This document shows positions 1 to 10,075 of a stretch of DNA of 64,000 nt, piece by piece. Where the stretch lies: assembly GCA_039566865.1 (NCBI GenBank), contig CM076951.1:19787484-19851483 (forward strand), written 5' to 3'. Source of the stretch: Aurelia coerulea. Lineage: Eukaryota; Cnidaria; Scyphozoa; Semaeostomeae; Ulmaridae. Position 1 is the stretch's first letter, and every line of letters starts with the position of its first letter. Below the pieces are notes generated by a model, which was not told where the DNA came from, ran no database searches, and saw only the letters and a program-made list of their open reading frames with translations. The position numbers were made by a program, and so were the translations under genes.

Positions 1-295
1 TGCAGGCTATATTTTTGTACTATCAAACCCTTAAACACAAAGGGAGCATTACATTAAGCTTATTCTTTATCTCACCACAGATTATCCCCAGAGAGCACTC
101 AGGTATATTTATGATAGGGGTGCTCACGCTAGGATACAGCGCACCAACTCAAAAAATAATTTCCAGTATGACAATAGACCCAAAAATAATAATTTTTCCG
201 ACCTTACATACCCACAAATTATGAAGTCAGTATCTTAAATTTGCAGAAATGTGCCCTAACTGATTAGATTTCTCATAACGTATTTGGACATTTAA
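1..295. other. No gene recognised
   Basis: AT-rich sequence with only short, unconvincing open frames. No repeat structure was seen before the TTAA at 292-295 that borders the next element. Confidence 0.5.
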
Positions 296-424
296 AGGGA
301 GTACAAAGACCAACCAGCATGCTTTGCAAGAAGTGTGCGACTTGCTCTGCACAGCTTCCCAATGTACAAAATTCACAGAAACAAAAACAAATGAAGGCAA
401 AGGCTGCTGGTCTTTGTACTCCCT
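296..424. mobile_element. Small piggyBac-like MITE
   Basis: A 129-bp element with inverted ends AGGGAGTACAAAGACC (left) and its complement (right). It sits directly between TTAA at 292-295 and TTAA at 425-428. A TTAA duplication is the hallmark of piggyBac-type insertion. It contains no coding sequence. The inverted ends and the TTAA pair are visible; the superfamily is inferred from the target site alone. Confidence 0.55.
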
Positions 425-912
425 TTAATTCTTTGATGTTAGTAAAATGTTATTTGATTCTAATTTTGTTTGTTTTTAAGTTATATATTTCCCAATTTTT
501 GTACTTTTTCTCATATTTTAGCCCCAAAAAAGTAACCTGAGCAACCATATCCTGAATTTACCAGAGTACCTCTCTTGGAGATTATCACTACCCTGCTGGC
601 CCCTTTTTGCCAGCCCCAATTGACTGCCGGCTCTTTTTGCGCTATTTAGTGTTTAATTTCTTTGAATTCAGTGTTCATTTTTCGTAGGTAACCCCCTTAA
701 GTGAGCCTACTTTCTGCGGGGGGGCCAAAAACAAACCAATACAGTTGGTTGTATTGTTGCATCACAAATTACTCCTTTTTATGCTTTTCCCACAAGAAAG
801 TTTTTTCTAGCTTCATAATGTTTGATTAGAAGTGTTTTAGTAATTGTTACTAACATTTTCACAAGGCTTTACCTTTCAGTGAATATAAATATTGCAACAA
901 ATCTTTTTATAG
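425..912. other. No gene recognised
   Basis: AT-rich sequence with a short G run near 719. No supported gene or repeat. Confidence 0.4.
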
Positions 913-1103
913 TTCCTGAAAGCAAGTGTCATCTACCATGCCCACTCTGTACCACACCCCAAAGATGGTTCAAAGATATCATCCATCATTACAGAACAAG
1001 TCATCAAACAGCTCTGGTCAATACTGAGCAGATTAACAGGCTAAAATTGGAAATCAATTCGAGGAAAACAGAGGAGAGGATGTTCTTATCCTCTCTAAAA
1101 ATT
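913..1103 (+). CDS. Possible exon with a C2H2-like zinc finger
   Basis: A frame open across a possible exon preceded by TTTTTATAG and followed by a weak GT donor. It reads a CPLC pair followed about 13 residues later by a histidine-rich stretch with H-x3-H-like spacing (HHYRTSH), then a charged helical tail. This resembles the single fingers found at the start of many cnidarian transposon proteins. No neighbouring exon could be joined to it, so it may be chance. Its strand is opposite to the large gene that begins at 1843. Confidence 0.22.
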
Positions 1104-1126
1104 GTTAGTATTTATTTTTTTAGTAT

Positions 1127-1331
1127 AGTCAAATTGGGGAAAAATGCGCACTGACAGTTGGAGAAACAGTGTGCACTCCTTTTTCAAAGTGAAAAGCTGT
1201 GCATTGTTTTTTAACTTATAAATTTTGGTAGCAGTAATATTTCTAAAGTCTTATGCTGTTTCAATACAGCCTTGAAGGCCCTGAGTGATTGCATCAACAT
1301 CGAAAAATGCACACTTTTCCCCCGTTTGACT
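1127..1331. mobile_element. Possible short inverted-repeat element
   Basis: The ends AGTCAAATTGGGGAAAAATG and the complement of CATTTTTC..TTGACT form an imperfect inverted pair of about 24 bases around roughly 150 bases of non-coding sequence. No clean target duplication was found, so the borders are approximate. Confidence 0.33.
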
Positions 1332-1842
1332 TTATAGTTTGCCAAATTATTAATGATTTGCATTAAAAAAAATCTATTGAATGACTTTCATTCAAGAGTA
1401 AGCAGGTAAAGATAATAAGCTCGTAACTCTGTGAAATAAGCTCGTAACTTTGTGAATTTTTAGGGGATTAGCCATAATATGGTTTCTGAAACTTAAAATC
1501 ATGGGAACATGGTTATATCTTTCCTTGGAGCTGTACATTTATCGTAATTTTTCAATATGTAATCAAACAGCCAAGAACTTTTTGGGACACCTTGTACATC
1601 CTAAAACCAACCACAACAGTAAATTTATCAAAACCCGAAAACATAATGCCAAATTTCAGGAACCCAAAAAGTTACAGGAGACTAGATTAAAAGAGGATAA
1701 CATGAACACCCCAGTCCAAATCTTTACAAGTCCTCCCCTGGGTATAACAGTAATTCTTTTGCTCGCCTTCTCTCTTTGAAGACATGTTTGCTTGAATTGT
1801 ATCTAACTCAGAATTTGGGGAAGTCTGTGATTAACATCATAT
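1332..1842. other. No gene recognised
   Basis: Contains only a tandem pair of TAAGCTCGTAACT-like words near 1418-1450. No gene is supported. Confidence 0.4.
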
Positions 1843-2352
1843 CTAATCAACTTTCTCATGTCCGACTGCATCAGAGAATGGAAATAGTCTACATCTATAC
1901 TCCAGAAAATTGCTTTTGATTAGTTCCCTGCCAATTTCTCTAAAATTCAGCAAGTTTTTCTGAACATCTTTGAGTTCTGAATGCTGGAAATTGGCCTTAT
2001 TACTTGGGTATACCTTCACTGATGTTCTTTCTTTTGAAGTAAACCATCCCTCTCTTAAGGCAAACCATGCAACCTTAAGTCTATCAGGTTCTGGGTCTGG
2101 GCAGGCAGACTTACACCTCAGATTCACTGAAAAATCTTCCTTGTAACGCTTGCTGACTTCTTCAAGGAGCTCGAGATTAAACGTTATTTTCTCTAAAAGT
2201 TCCAGTGTGGTTTGCTTTTTGGCATGTGCCTTCACTTGTTTCACTGAGCACATCTCTACATATTCATCAGATGCTACATTGTGTTGCTTACGTTGCTTAC
2301 GTCCAGGGCATTCAGCAAAACTGAATTGCAATCTCCTTGTCTTTCGTGGCAT
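1843..2352 (-). CDS. Alternate-frame 3' continuation of the ankyrin/DUF6589-like gene
   Basis: A 169-codon frame overlaps the end of the large exon (2274-2352) in a different frame. It begins with a basic stretch (PRKTRRLQF, GRKQRKQH) that could be a nuclear localisation signal and continues with a helical region ending HEKVD. Two readings are possible: the gene shifts frame near 2345, or a short intron starts at the GTAAGC donor inside the overlap. The long open length just where the other frame stops suggests this was the authentic C-terminus. I recognise no domain here. Confidence 0.45.
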   Translation of the reverse strand: MPRKTRRLQFSFAECPGRKQRKQHNVASDEYVEMCSVKQVKAHAKKQTTLELLEKITFNLELLEEVSKRYKEDFSVNLRCKSACPDPEPDRLKVAWFALREGWFTSKERTSVKVYPSNKANFQHSELKDVQKNLLNFREIGRELIKSNFLEYRCRLFPFSDAVGHEKVD

Positions 2353-3886
2353 TCTTTTATTTCTTTGCTGTTGGGGAACATATCTGACGCTTCAAACTCT
2401 TTTATCATTGCAACACCAAGGCCCCAGAAATAGTCGATCAAGGTGTTGTAATTTCTCTCATAATTTCCTTCGTTGAAAATCTTGTGGAATGACTTTGGAG
2501 TCACTTTCAGCCTTTTTAGGATGTTTCTTGCAACATAGTAGAAGCCGGTTGTTCCGTACACTTTACCTATTGACTGCATTAAGTAACCTATCGTGTGAAA
2601 ATCTCCTGGAACTTCACTGAAACTACCGAATTCAGTTGGTGCTCTATGTCTTACACCTCTGATGTTTGCACACGTTTTTTGATCGCCAAATACAGGTACG
2701 ATATTCTTTGAATTAATCACATCATTGGCTTGATTGGCAGTTGGTGCTGCTTCCTTTGCTTGATTTACTGCATTTGCTGAGCTCTTACCACTCTGCAGTA
2801 GTTGGTCAACGATTCGGGACTTTGTTCCATTTAAGGATTTGACTGTGCTACAAATCATATCATTTATCTCTCTATTTTCTTCCGGCAAAGATTTCGCCAA
2901 TTGAATTGGTGTAGGAAGGAGCGCTGAAAAGTTTCCTGTGACACAGGCGCCATTTTCCAACAGCAACATGCATAATGATTTGTTGCTCCTTTGAATTGCA
3001 ATCATTATGGGTGTGATACCACAGCCTTCCTGAGCATTAGGATTTGCTCCAGCAAGGAGAAGGAGCCTTGACAACTTTTCATTTGCATCCTCTACTGCTG
3101 CATGCAATAGCGTTCTCCCGTATTCATCTCTCAATGTTTCCCATTTCCACTTGTTTTGTAGAAGATATGTAACAGCAGGCACTGTTTGTGCCTCTGAGAT
3201 TGATTTCTTGATTTCGGCGTAAAGACATTGAAAGTTGGTTTGCATTTTGACGCATTTATCTCTGTAATCTTTCCCCGCAGATTTTACGCTATCTATTTCT
3301 ATATCTTCTTCCTTCTCGCCTTTTTTCTCACAATCACCAAGGCCATACTTGCTTTTTTCAACAGAGGCTCGTTCATAATGTTTTTCCTTTGATTTAATCT
3401 TTTCTCGTAGACTTTCCATGTCTACCTTCACTGCTTCTAAGCTTGTGTAAAATATATACTGATCTCGCAATCTGCCAATCGGCAAGGAAATTTGATTGTT
3501 GCCATCTGCTGGCTTGGTTTGTTCCTTTTCAGGTATGTTGAGCTCTTTCATGAATTCTTGCAAAATGGCAGCTGTGCCACATGTAGAAGCTTTGTCATAG
3601 TTGGATAACGGAAATACCATCATATCAGACTTCTTGTTTGTTGTACTTTCGTTCTCAATGATGTCCGGTTTCACATATATAGGATATTTTCGCGTTTCTT
3701 CGTGCTGGATTTTCTTTTCCTTTCTTGCAGCATCTTTTGTTTTAAGGTGCTCCATGAACTGACTCTCGTCCATTTTTTTTAATTGTTCTTTGTTCTCTTT
3801 TACTGTGTTCAATCCATGGTCAAGAAGAAGCAGTAAAACTCTCTCCATACCTTCATTCATCAAAACTTGTAGTTCTGGATGAGATT
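2274..3886 (-). CDS. Ankyrin-containing DUF6589-like transposase-derived protein, large exon
   Basis: Last large exon of a multi-exon gene. A strong polypyrimidine acceptor (TTTTCATTCAG) precedes base 3886, and the exon starts with two bases that complete the single base left by exon 5296-5010. In the 544-residue frame that overlaps it, residues about 261-340 are two to three ankyrin repeats (GRTLLHAAVEDAN, AGANPNAQ, ITPIMIAIQRSN). Residues 404-450 read VPVFGDQKT and then VPGDFHTIGYLM, the pattern I associate with DUF6589/KDZ-like RNase H-fold proteins (second acidic motif and its companion). A charged coiled-coil stretch (about 155-205) lies in between. The ankyrin block falls between the first acidic motif (exon at 5010-5296) and the second. 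Family membership is inferred from motif order. Confidence 0.6.
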
Positions 3887-3986
3887 CTGAATGAAAAGGA
3901 AAAAACAATTATCACATCCCTCCCAGTATCCAGCATGAAGATGTAGTAGCATGAGAATAAGGGTGTCCAAAATAAAAAACAGCGTA

Positions 3987-4367
3987 CAGTAAATCCCCGC
4001 ATTTAAGAACCTACACAAATAAGAACCTAGAGGCTGTTTTTCCTAACTTATGCACATTGTAATTAAGAACCTGTTTCAGTTTGATGAAAAATATGTTCTT
4101 ATAGCAGGGGTAGCAAAGTTGATTTTAGACTGCCACTATTAAGTTCATTTTTGTCCCAGTGGGCTTTTAAAGTTTGAATCTCCTCCCTTGCAGTCGTATC
4201 TGCTTGAAAGCTTTGAAAGTTTGGCGAAGGTTCTAAAATGGCCTACGCAAAGGCACCCTTCAAATAAGAACCGTTATATCTTGAAATTTGTCTTCGTACC
4301 TTTAGAATAAGAACCTATTTCAGCCTAGCTCTCAAAAAAGTAGGTTCTTATATGCGGGAATTTACTG
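3987..4367. mobile_element. Mariner/pogo-type MITE in an intron
   Basis: A 381-bp element with ends CAGTAAATCCCCGCAT and the near-complement ATGCGGGAATTTACTG, directly flanked by TA at 3985-3986 and 4368-4369. Inside, the word AAGAACCT is repeated several times. The TA target and the CAGT start fit Tc1/mariner or pogo non-autonomous elements. It lies in the intron between exons 5010-5296 and 2274-3886 of the ankyrin gene. Confidence 0.7.
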
Positions 4368-4369
4368 TA

Positions 4370-5009
4370 TTAGAGCAACTGCCACCACTGGGAGCATCGT
4401 GAATCTGACAAGGCTAGATATTCAAATTATCTCAGAGGTAATCTGGGAATATTTTTAGGACTATGCCATCTAGATTCGCGGAGAATCACATATGCTTTTT
4501 AAAACCGCAACTTTAAAGGGCATTACTCCTTGGCATTGCAAACAATCTTTCACTGGATGGAACGTGAGACATCGCTTATAAGGACTCATACTCATCTTAA
4601 TTATTTCGATACGATCTACTTTGTTATAAAAATCTCGTTCAAACTTCCCGGCCGTCGATGCAATGTAGAAACAATTATGTTTGATCCTAACGAGACCTAC
4701 TGATAGGGGGCAAGGCCAGCAGGAGCACATTGCACGAGGGAAAAAATGTACGGGCATGGGCTACGGCTTCCCAATGCTTCATATCTTAAAACTAAGCAAT
4801 AGACCTTTATAGCTATTCTAAAAAGAGTTTGAATCGAACGATATTTTGATACATTTTGTAGAGTTTCGAATATGTACAAAGAGATAGAAGCTCCAATGCC
4901 AATCAATCGAATCTTTCTTACAAAAGTGTATAAAAATATTGCTCGATCCAGACTATTTTGCAGAATAGCTAAAAGGTCTATTGATGATAACTAAAGAAGG
5001 AACACTCAC
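4370..5009. other. Intron remainder, nothing further seen
   Basis: Part of the intron between two exons of the minus-strand ankyrin/DUF6589-like gene. Short open frames here lack splice or sequence support. Confidence 0.4.
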
Positions 5010-5296
5010 TTATGTCAAGATCATCTGCAGTTAGGTTCTCTATCTTTTTCTGTGGTTTCATTGATGTGCTTACGTCTTCCCACAGATGTTCCATTCCAGT
5101 TATGTCAGGTTTTCGACCTGCACGTACTGTTAGATTCCACATAGATTCGTTGAAACTCTTTTTTAGACGTTGGTGCCGGGGAATTCCTTTGAATATGTTG
5201 CAGTTATCCATGTATAGCATTATCGGATGATGTGATGGGAACTTTGTTTCGATTATTTTTGGTGCCACTGCCAATCTCTTCTCAAGAAACATTCGG
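5010..5296 (-). CDS. DUF6589-like exon carrying the first acidic motif
   Basis: The exon is bounded by a TTTCATTTACAG acceptor and an A|GTGAGTG donor. It starts with one base, completing the CA left by exon 9740-9119, and ends with one base. The protein reads YMDNCNIFKGIPRHQR and then NESMWNLTVR and GMEHLW. The D-N-x-N followed by H and a hydrophobic strand matches the first catalytic-aspartate region of DUF6589/KDZ-like proteins as I know them. No stops or frameshifts occur. Confidence 0.6.
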
Positions 5297-5364
5297 CTGT
5301 AAATGAAATATAAAGATTTGTTCTCATATTGGAATACTTAATTTATTGCCTCTTTCAATCATAG

Positions 5365-7338
5365 GTTGGTGGAGATGTGTACAAGGTGATCGTCAAAAGT
5401 AACGAAATCTACTTGAAAGAAACGTCCCACTTTAATGCAGCATACAAGGTGTCTTGTGTCTGTTTGGCAAAAGGTATGCTAAAAAAGTCTATGGCTACAC
5501 AGAAAGTAGAGATTACAGTCAATTCAAGAGAATACACCAAGACCTACAGTGCCTGGAAAGAAATACAAGATGGTCGCGAAGTACCAGAGATAGAGTGTAT
5601 TCGTTCTGTTATTAACCCAAGCTTTTTAGCTCAATGGGCGGGGAAAGACACACCAGTCAACAGGAACGGTAGTGTAGCAGATGCCCCTTTGCCCCCTGTA
5701 ATCACTACATTTGACCTCCATGCTTTGCAGATTACAAATGAGCCCCAAACTCATGTTGACCTTTGTCCAATATTGAAATCCATTTGGGGTTACGAGGATT
5801 TCAGAGAAAAGCAAAAGGAAGTCATTGATGAGGTACTAAAGAACAAAGATTGTTTTGCTGTTCTACCAACCGGTGATGGAAAGTCAATGACATATATCGT
5901 ACCTACACTTGCCAGAGCTGGGATTTCCATCATAATTACCCCTACAATAGCTTTGATTCAAGATCAAGTCAAAGATCTATCAAAGAGGCAACTGCCAGCT
6001 GTTTCCTACAGTGGACAAAGTGATGAAAATGCTAAACAAGCTGTGTTACAGCTTCTTCGTGAAAGGCCCTGCCGTCTTAAGCTTTTATATATAACACCTG
6101 AGATGGTTAAAGACAAGAATCTCCACATTACCCTACAGTCTTTGTATAAAGAGGGACTTCTTCAGATGTTTGTTTTTGATGAAGTGCATTGCCTACTAAG
6201 CTGGGGTAAAGATCTGAGGCCTGAATATAGACAGTGCGTTGAGTTTCGTGACACCTACAGCAAAGTCCCAATTTTAATGACAACGGCTACTGTATCTAAA
6301 GATGGAAGGCTGGAGATTGAAGAAACTCTTAAAGCAAGGACTCCGACATTAGTTATGAAGACGGTCAATCGTTCGAATCTATTTTATGAAGTAAAGCCAA
6401 AGGATAGCAAGGCAACTGAGAGTATCGCGAAACTTTTGACAAACGAGGAATGCTCTTTGGTGTACTGTGGTACAACGTATCAATGCGAGGTAGTTGCTGG
6501 GTCTCTGAGAGGAAATGGCATAAATTGCAGAGCATATCATGGAGGGCTGAGCAAGCAGCAAAGAGAAGCCAATCAAGAAGCATGGCAGGCCGGTGAATTG
6601 AACTGCCTGGTATGCACAAATGCTTTTGGAATGGGGATAAATAAGCCAAACGTACGCAAAGTCATCCATTATGGTTTACCACGCACCATATCAGACTACC
6701 ACCAAGAATCTGGTCGAGCTGGTAGAGATGGATTACCAGCTTCATGCCTCCTCATGTATGATGTCAGAGATCAAATCCATATCTTACGAGACATTTATTC
6801 AAGCAAATCTAATCAAAAGGATTATTTGAGTCTCTCAAAAGCTGTCATGGATTTTCAGTGTGTTCTGGACTATGTTCTTTTTGCTTCAAAGAAAGAATGT
6901 AGGCGTACAAAGCTCTGCCAGTATTTCGGGGAACAGTCGGTTACTTGTAACCTTGGTTGTGACATCTGCATCCAGGATAGTTCTGACAAAGATTTGACCG
7001 ACATCGACATGTCAAAGGAGTCGAAAGATATCATAAATTGCTTACAAGAGATCAATCATTCTACGATACAAGGACATTTCACTTTAAAGCACGTTGCTGA
7101 TGTTGTATCAGGGAAAAACACATCCAATATTCGAAAGCACAATCATCAGGCTTTGGGAAGATTTGGTTGCATGAAAACAACAAAGGACAAAGCCCAACAT
7201 TTCCTCCGCCACCTCGTCGTCTTGGATGTTCTGAGGGAAATTCCTGACTTTAAGACAGTTAACAATTATGTTTACTTAGGTCTTGGCTCAAATTATATGA
7301 AAGTATTGAATAGTGAGCTCACAATAATGCATCATTGA
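5365..7338 (+). CDS. RecQ-family DNA helicase (transposon-associated type)
   Basis: A 3'-5' superfamily 2 DNA helicase. The frame is open from an acceptor-like TTTCAATCATAG at 5353-5364, and the first in-frame ATG is at 5476, so upstream exons may exist. Numbering from GTG 5377: FREKQ around 142-146; Walker A LPTGDGKS 163-170; motif II DEVH 268-271 (RecQ proteins usually have DEAH); motif III TTAT 302-305; motif V FGMGINKP 417-424; motif VI QESGRAGRDG 443-452; zinc-binding cysteines about 508, 514, 524, 528 and 531; then a winged-helix (RQC-like) region to residue 653. All motifs are intact, so it is plausibly active. It lies in an intron of the minus-strand ankyrin/DUF6589-like gene. I infer a transposon-associated RecQ rather than the host WRN, BLM or RECQL protein. 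Confidence 0.85.
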   Translation, partial: VGGDVYKVIVKSNEIYLKETSHFNAAYKVSCVCLAKGMLKKSMATQKVEITVNSREYTKTYSAWKEIQDGREVPEIECIRSVINPSFLAQWAGKDTPVNRNGSVADAPLPPVITTFDLHALQITNEPQTHVDLCPILKSIWGYEDFREKQKEVIDEVLKNKDCFAVLPTGDGKSMTYIVPTLARAGISIIITPTIALIQDQVKDLSKRQLPAVSYSGQSDENAKQAVLQLLRERPCRLKLLYITPEMVKDKNLHITLQSLYKEGLLQMFVFDEVHCLLSWGKDLRPEYRQCVEFRDTYSKVPILMTTATVSKDGRLEIEETLKARTPTLVMKTVNRSNLFYEVKPKDSKATESIAKLLTNEECSLVYCGTTYQCEVVAGSLRGNGINCRAYHGGLSKQQREANQEAWQAGELNCLVCTNAFGMGINKPNVRKVIHYGLPRTISDYHQESGRAGRDGLPASCLLMYDVRDQIHILRDIYSSKSNQKDYLSLSKAVMDFQCVLDYVLFASKKECRRTKLCQYFGEQSVTCNLGCDICIQDSSDKDLTDIDMSKESKDIINCLQEINHSTIQGHFTLKHVADVVSGKNTSNIRKHNHQALGRFGCMKTTKDKAQHFLRHLVVLDVLREIPDFKTVNNYVYLGLGSNYMKVLNSELTIMHH

Positions 7339-7359
7339 AAAAATAACACTATCAATTGC

Positions 7360-8205
7360 AGTCAAACCGGGAGGGTGTGGCCAGTTGAGGATGTGGAGGA
7401 TAAATGAGACGAAAAAGTGAGATGGTGTAGAAAAAATGAAGAAAAGTGAGAGAATGGATGATGAAATAAAAGGCAAGTTGAGGGTGTGGAGGATAAATGG
7501 GAAGGAAAACTGAGTTGGTGGAGGGAAAAGCAAAGAACAATATGAGAGGGTAGAGGATGAAAAGGAGGAGAAGTGGGATGGTGGAGAATAAGAAATTGAG
7601 AAAAATGAAAGGCTGGAGGATAAAATTGGAGGCAAATTGAGAGGGTGGAGGATAAATGAGACGAAAAAAGTGAGATGGTGGAGAAAAAATGAAGAAAAGT
7701 AAGAGGATGGGTGATGAAATAAAAGGCAAGTTGAGGGTGTGGAGGATAAATGGGAAGGAAAACTGAGTTGGTGGAGGGAAAAGCAAAGAACAATATGAGA
7801 GGGTAGAGGATGAAAAGGAGGAGAAGTGGGATGGTGGAGAATAAGAAATTGAGAAAAATGAAAGGCTGGAGGATAAAATTGGAGGCAAATTGAGAGGGTG
7901 GAGGATAAATGAGACGAAAAAAGTGAGATGGTGGAGAAAAAATGAAGAAAAGTAAGAGGATGGGTGATGAAATAAAAGGCAAGTTGAGGATGTGGCGGAT
8001 GAATGGGAAGGAAAACTGAGTTGATGGAGAGAAACAATAAAGAGAAATGAGAGGGTAGAGGGTGAATGGAAGATAGATGGATTGTGGAGAATAAAAAATG
8101 GAGAAAAATATGAAAGGGCGGAGGATGAAATAGAAGGCAAAGGAAGGGTGGAGGATAAATGGGAAAATAGAATGAGAAGGTGGAGGATAAATAAGGGGAC
8201 AACAT
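7360..8205. repeat. Purine-rich satellite with a ~252-bp higher-order unit
   Basis: About 850 bp of almost pyrimidine-poor plus strand built from words such as GTGGAGGATAAATG, GAGATGGTGGAGAA and AAGTTGAGGGTGTGG. The same block recurs with starts near 7396, 7650 and 7902, a spacing of about 252 bp, with smaller 25-40 bp subunits inside. Such polypurine tracts can form triplex (H-DNA) structures. All three minus frames are open and read Ser/Phe/His/Pro strings, which is a consequence of the composition and not evidence of a protein. Confidence 0.85.
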
Positions 8206-8672
8206 GTGAAGTTTTTCATTTCTTGCTTTTATCATTTGCTTCATGCTTTTAGATCTCTCTTCTAATGTTGTGTTGGCTGTATTCTAAGTTTGAATTCCAA
8301 ATATCAAATTGATCCCTTTTGTGTTAACTATTGATGTGTTCTTATGCTGAAATCAGACATGATGTTTCCTTTCCTATTCACCTGCTTTAATTGTCAAATA
8401 TTGACTTGGAATATTGGAAGCATTTTGCATGCAGCATTGACTCATGCAACATTGCAATTGCATGCATGCAGCATCCATTCAACCTTATTGATGATCTCGT
8501 CAGAGTCCACAGAGAGCTAAAAGGTGAGCATTTCAGCTAAAAGGTTGAAAATGTGGTTCAAAAAGCAGGTTCAAAAGATTTTTCCAGATGGGATCTGTTT
8601 TGCATTATAACATAACATTTTGTATACATATCTTTCTCAACCCTAAGAAGTAGACATATCTATCTCAACCCT
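8206..8672. other. Intron sequence, no gene recognised
   Basis: AT-rich. Contains a few GCATGCATGCAGCA words near 8459-8471 and a duplicated TCTCAACCCTAA near 8636-8673. Nothing else is supported. Confidence 0.4.
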
Positions 8673-9032
8673 AAAATCCGCCAAATACAAAATCCGCGGA
8701 ATTCATTTTGGCAAAATGAATACCGCGGACTCTGCGGATTTCAACTTGAAACATTGTCTGAACAGCTTGTAATGTCGAGAAAGCAGTAATTTACGAGTTC
8801 TTTCTCTGCCTACTGCCGTGGAATGGTTCTATAACCCTGTGACCATAGGCCTGAGTCACAGAGCGGCATTGAGTATTGCGTGTCGATTCTTAGCTTAAAA
8901 AGCCAACCAGGGGCAAAAAACATTCTCATTTCAGTATCGAATGTTTAAATAATCGCGTTTCAATCCATGTTTCAAGTTGAAATCCGCGAAGTCCGCGGAA
9001 TCATTCCACAGATTTGTATTTGGCGGATTTTT
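8673..9032. mobile_element. Foldback MITE rich in CCGCGGA
   Basis: The left arm begins AAAATCCGCCAAATACAAAA and the right arm ends with the near-complement GTATTTGGCGGATTTT. Both arms carry AATCCGCGGA words and the element encloses about 200 bp. Arms are roughly 80 bp each. No convincing target duplication was found. It lies just downstream of the 9119 exon border in the intron. Confidence 0.6.
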
Positions 9033-9118
9033 TGTAAATCCGCGAAATCCGCGGGATCCACGGAATTCAACTGGCCGATAGAAATTCTAAATTTGTAACC
9101 TAAAAAATATCAACTTAC

Positions 9119-9740
9119 TGCCATTCATATGACTTGCACAAACCAAATGTCTGCAAAAGGTCCAACACTGCTTTCCCAGCTCCATGAGCCATCAGAAGAA
9201 ATCCAAATATGGCTGAGATATCATGATCACTTTTCTGGTTCCGGATGTTAGACATAGAGTACAATAGCTGAAGTGCGCACATGAATTTGAAAATCTCTGT
9301 TTTCTTTCCAGTGTTTTCGGAAGTGTTCTGGCCAATGCAAAGGATGTGAATAATTTCGGATATAAACGGACATTGCTTTTGCACCTTTTCTACTAAATTG
9401 TGGAAGATACCTTTGCCAAGAATATTCTCTATGTCTGCACCTGGTTCCATTGTTCTTATGCCAATATCACCCAAGGACTCCAGTATCTTGATTTCTTCAA
9501 AGAGTTTTCTTTTTTGAGCTTCATTTAAAGGGAAATCATCTGAAATTGCAGCGTTGCCATTGTTTGCTAAAATCTGACGACGATTCTCAAGCAGCAAATT
9601 GTTCATAGCTTCCAAACGATTTTCCATAGCGTTACCATTGAGACTATTGACTTCCATATTTTTGCCAGCTGGGAAAGTTTCTTTCTTTGACAATCCAAGA
9701 TTTACTATATACATGCTGATATTCTCAGTCAAGGAAATTT
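9119..9740 (-). CDS. DUF6589-like gene, second visible exon
   Basis: Bounded by a GTTGCTACAG acceptor and a CA|GTAAGTTG donor. It opens with two bases and closes with two, agreeing with both neighbours. It encodes about 206 residues, helical, with a C-terminal block (FKFMCALQLLYSMSNIRNQ, FGFLLMAHGAGK, LLQTFGLCKSYEW). That block resembles the 'lh.RsQ....alfl...g.....L..lGic.Sy' segment that precedes the catalytic core in DUF6589-type proteins. No stops interrupt it. The match to the family is recognition by eye. Confidence 0.55.
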
Positions 9741-9877
9741 CTGTAGCAACACATATCAATCAATCCATTAAGAAAACAAGGTCATCATATTTATTGATGC
9801 AAGGTTGTATAAAGAAATATTTGTATGTGAAGCAAAAAGGAAGAAAGGATACATTTTGTCACGGCTAGTTGTTTCAC

Positions 9878-10075
9878 CTGTTTCTCGCTTTTCATACATA
9901 TGTTTTCGATAAATCTTACTGCCAAAAACATCTGCAAGTGCATCACCAACCACTCTGCTACTAACATTTGAGCCTTGATCATTTAGTTTTTCTTTTATTT
10001 CTTTCAGTGACAGGATGCTGCCATTGGAAATGCAAAAAAGCTTTGTGATGGCATCCTTTAAATTCCCCTGAAGAG
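9878..10075 (-). CDS. DUF6589-like gene, first visible exon
   Basis: A 198-bp exon with a TTATTTTTCAG acceptor and a CAG|GTGAAA donor. It opens with two bases and ends with one base, which joins the two at the start of the 9740 exon. It encodes 66 residues (NLKDAITKLF, SLKEIKEKLNDQG, ALADVFGSKIYRK) that look like a small helical domain. Since it begins at an acceptor, at least one exon lies further upstream (above 10075) and was not found. Confidence 0.5.

Noticed and set aside
5012..5230. Plus frame of 72 codons upstream of the helicase
   Set aside because: Antisense shadow of the well-supported minus-strand exon 5010-5296.
7288..8244. Three long overlapping minus-strand open frames (262-318 codons)
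   Set aside because: They are translations of the purine-rich satellite; all frames are open because the complementary strand lacks purine-rich stop codons. No start context, domain or complexity.
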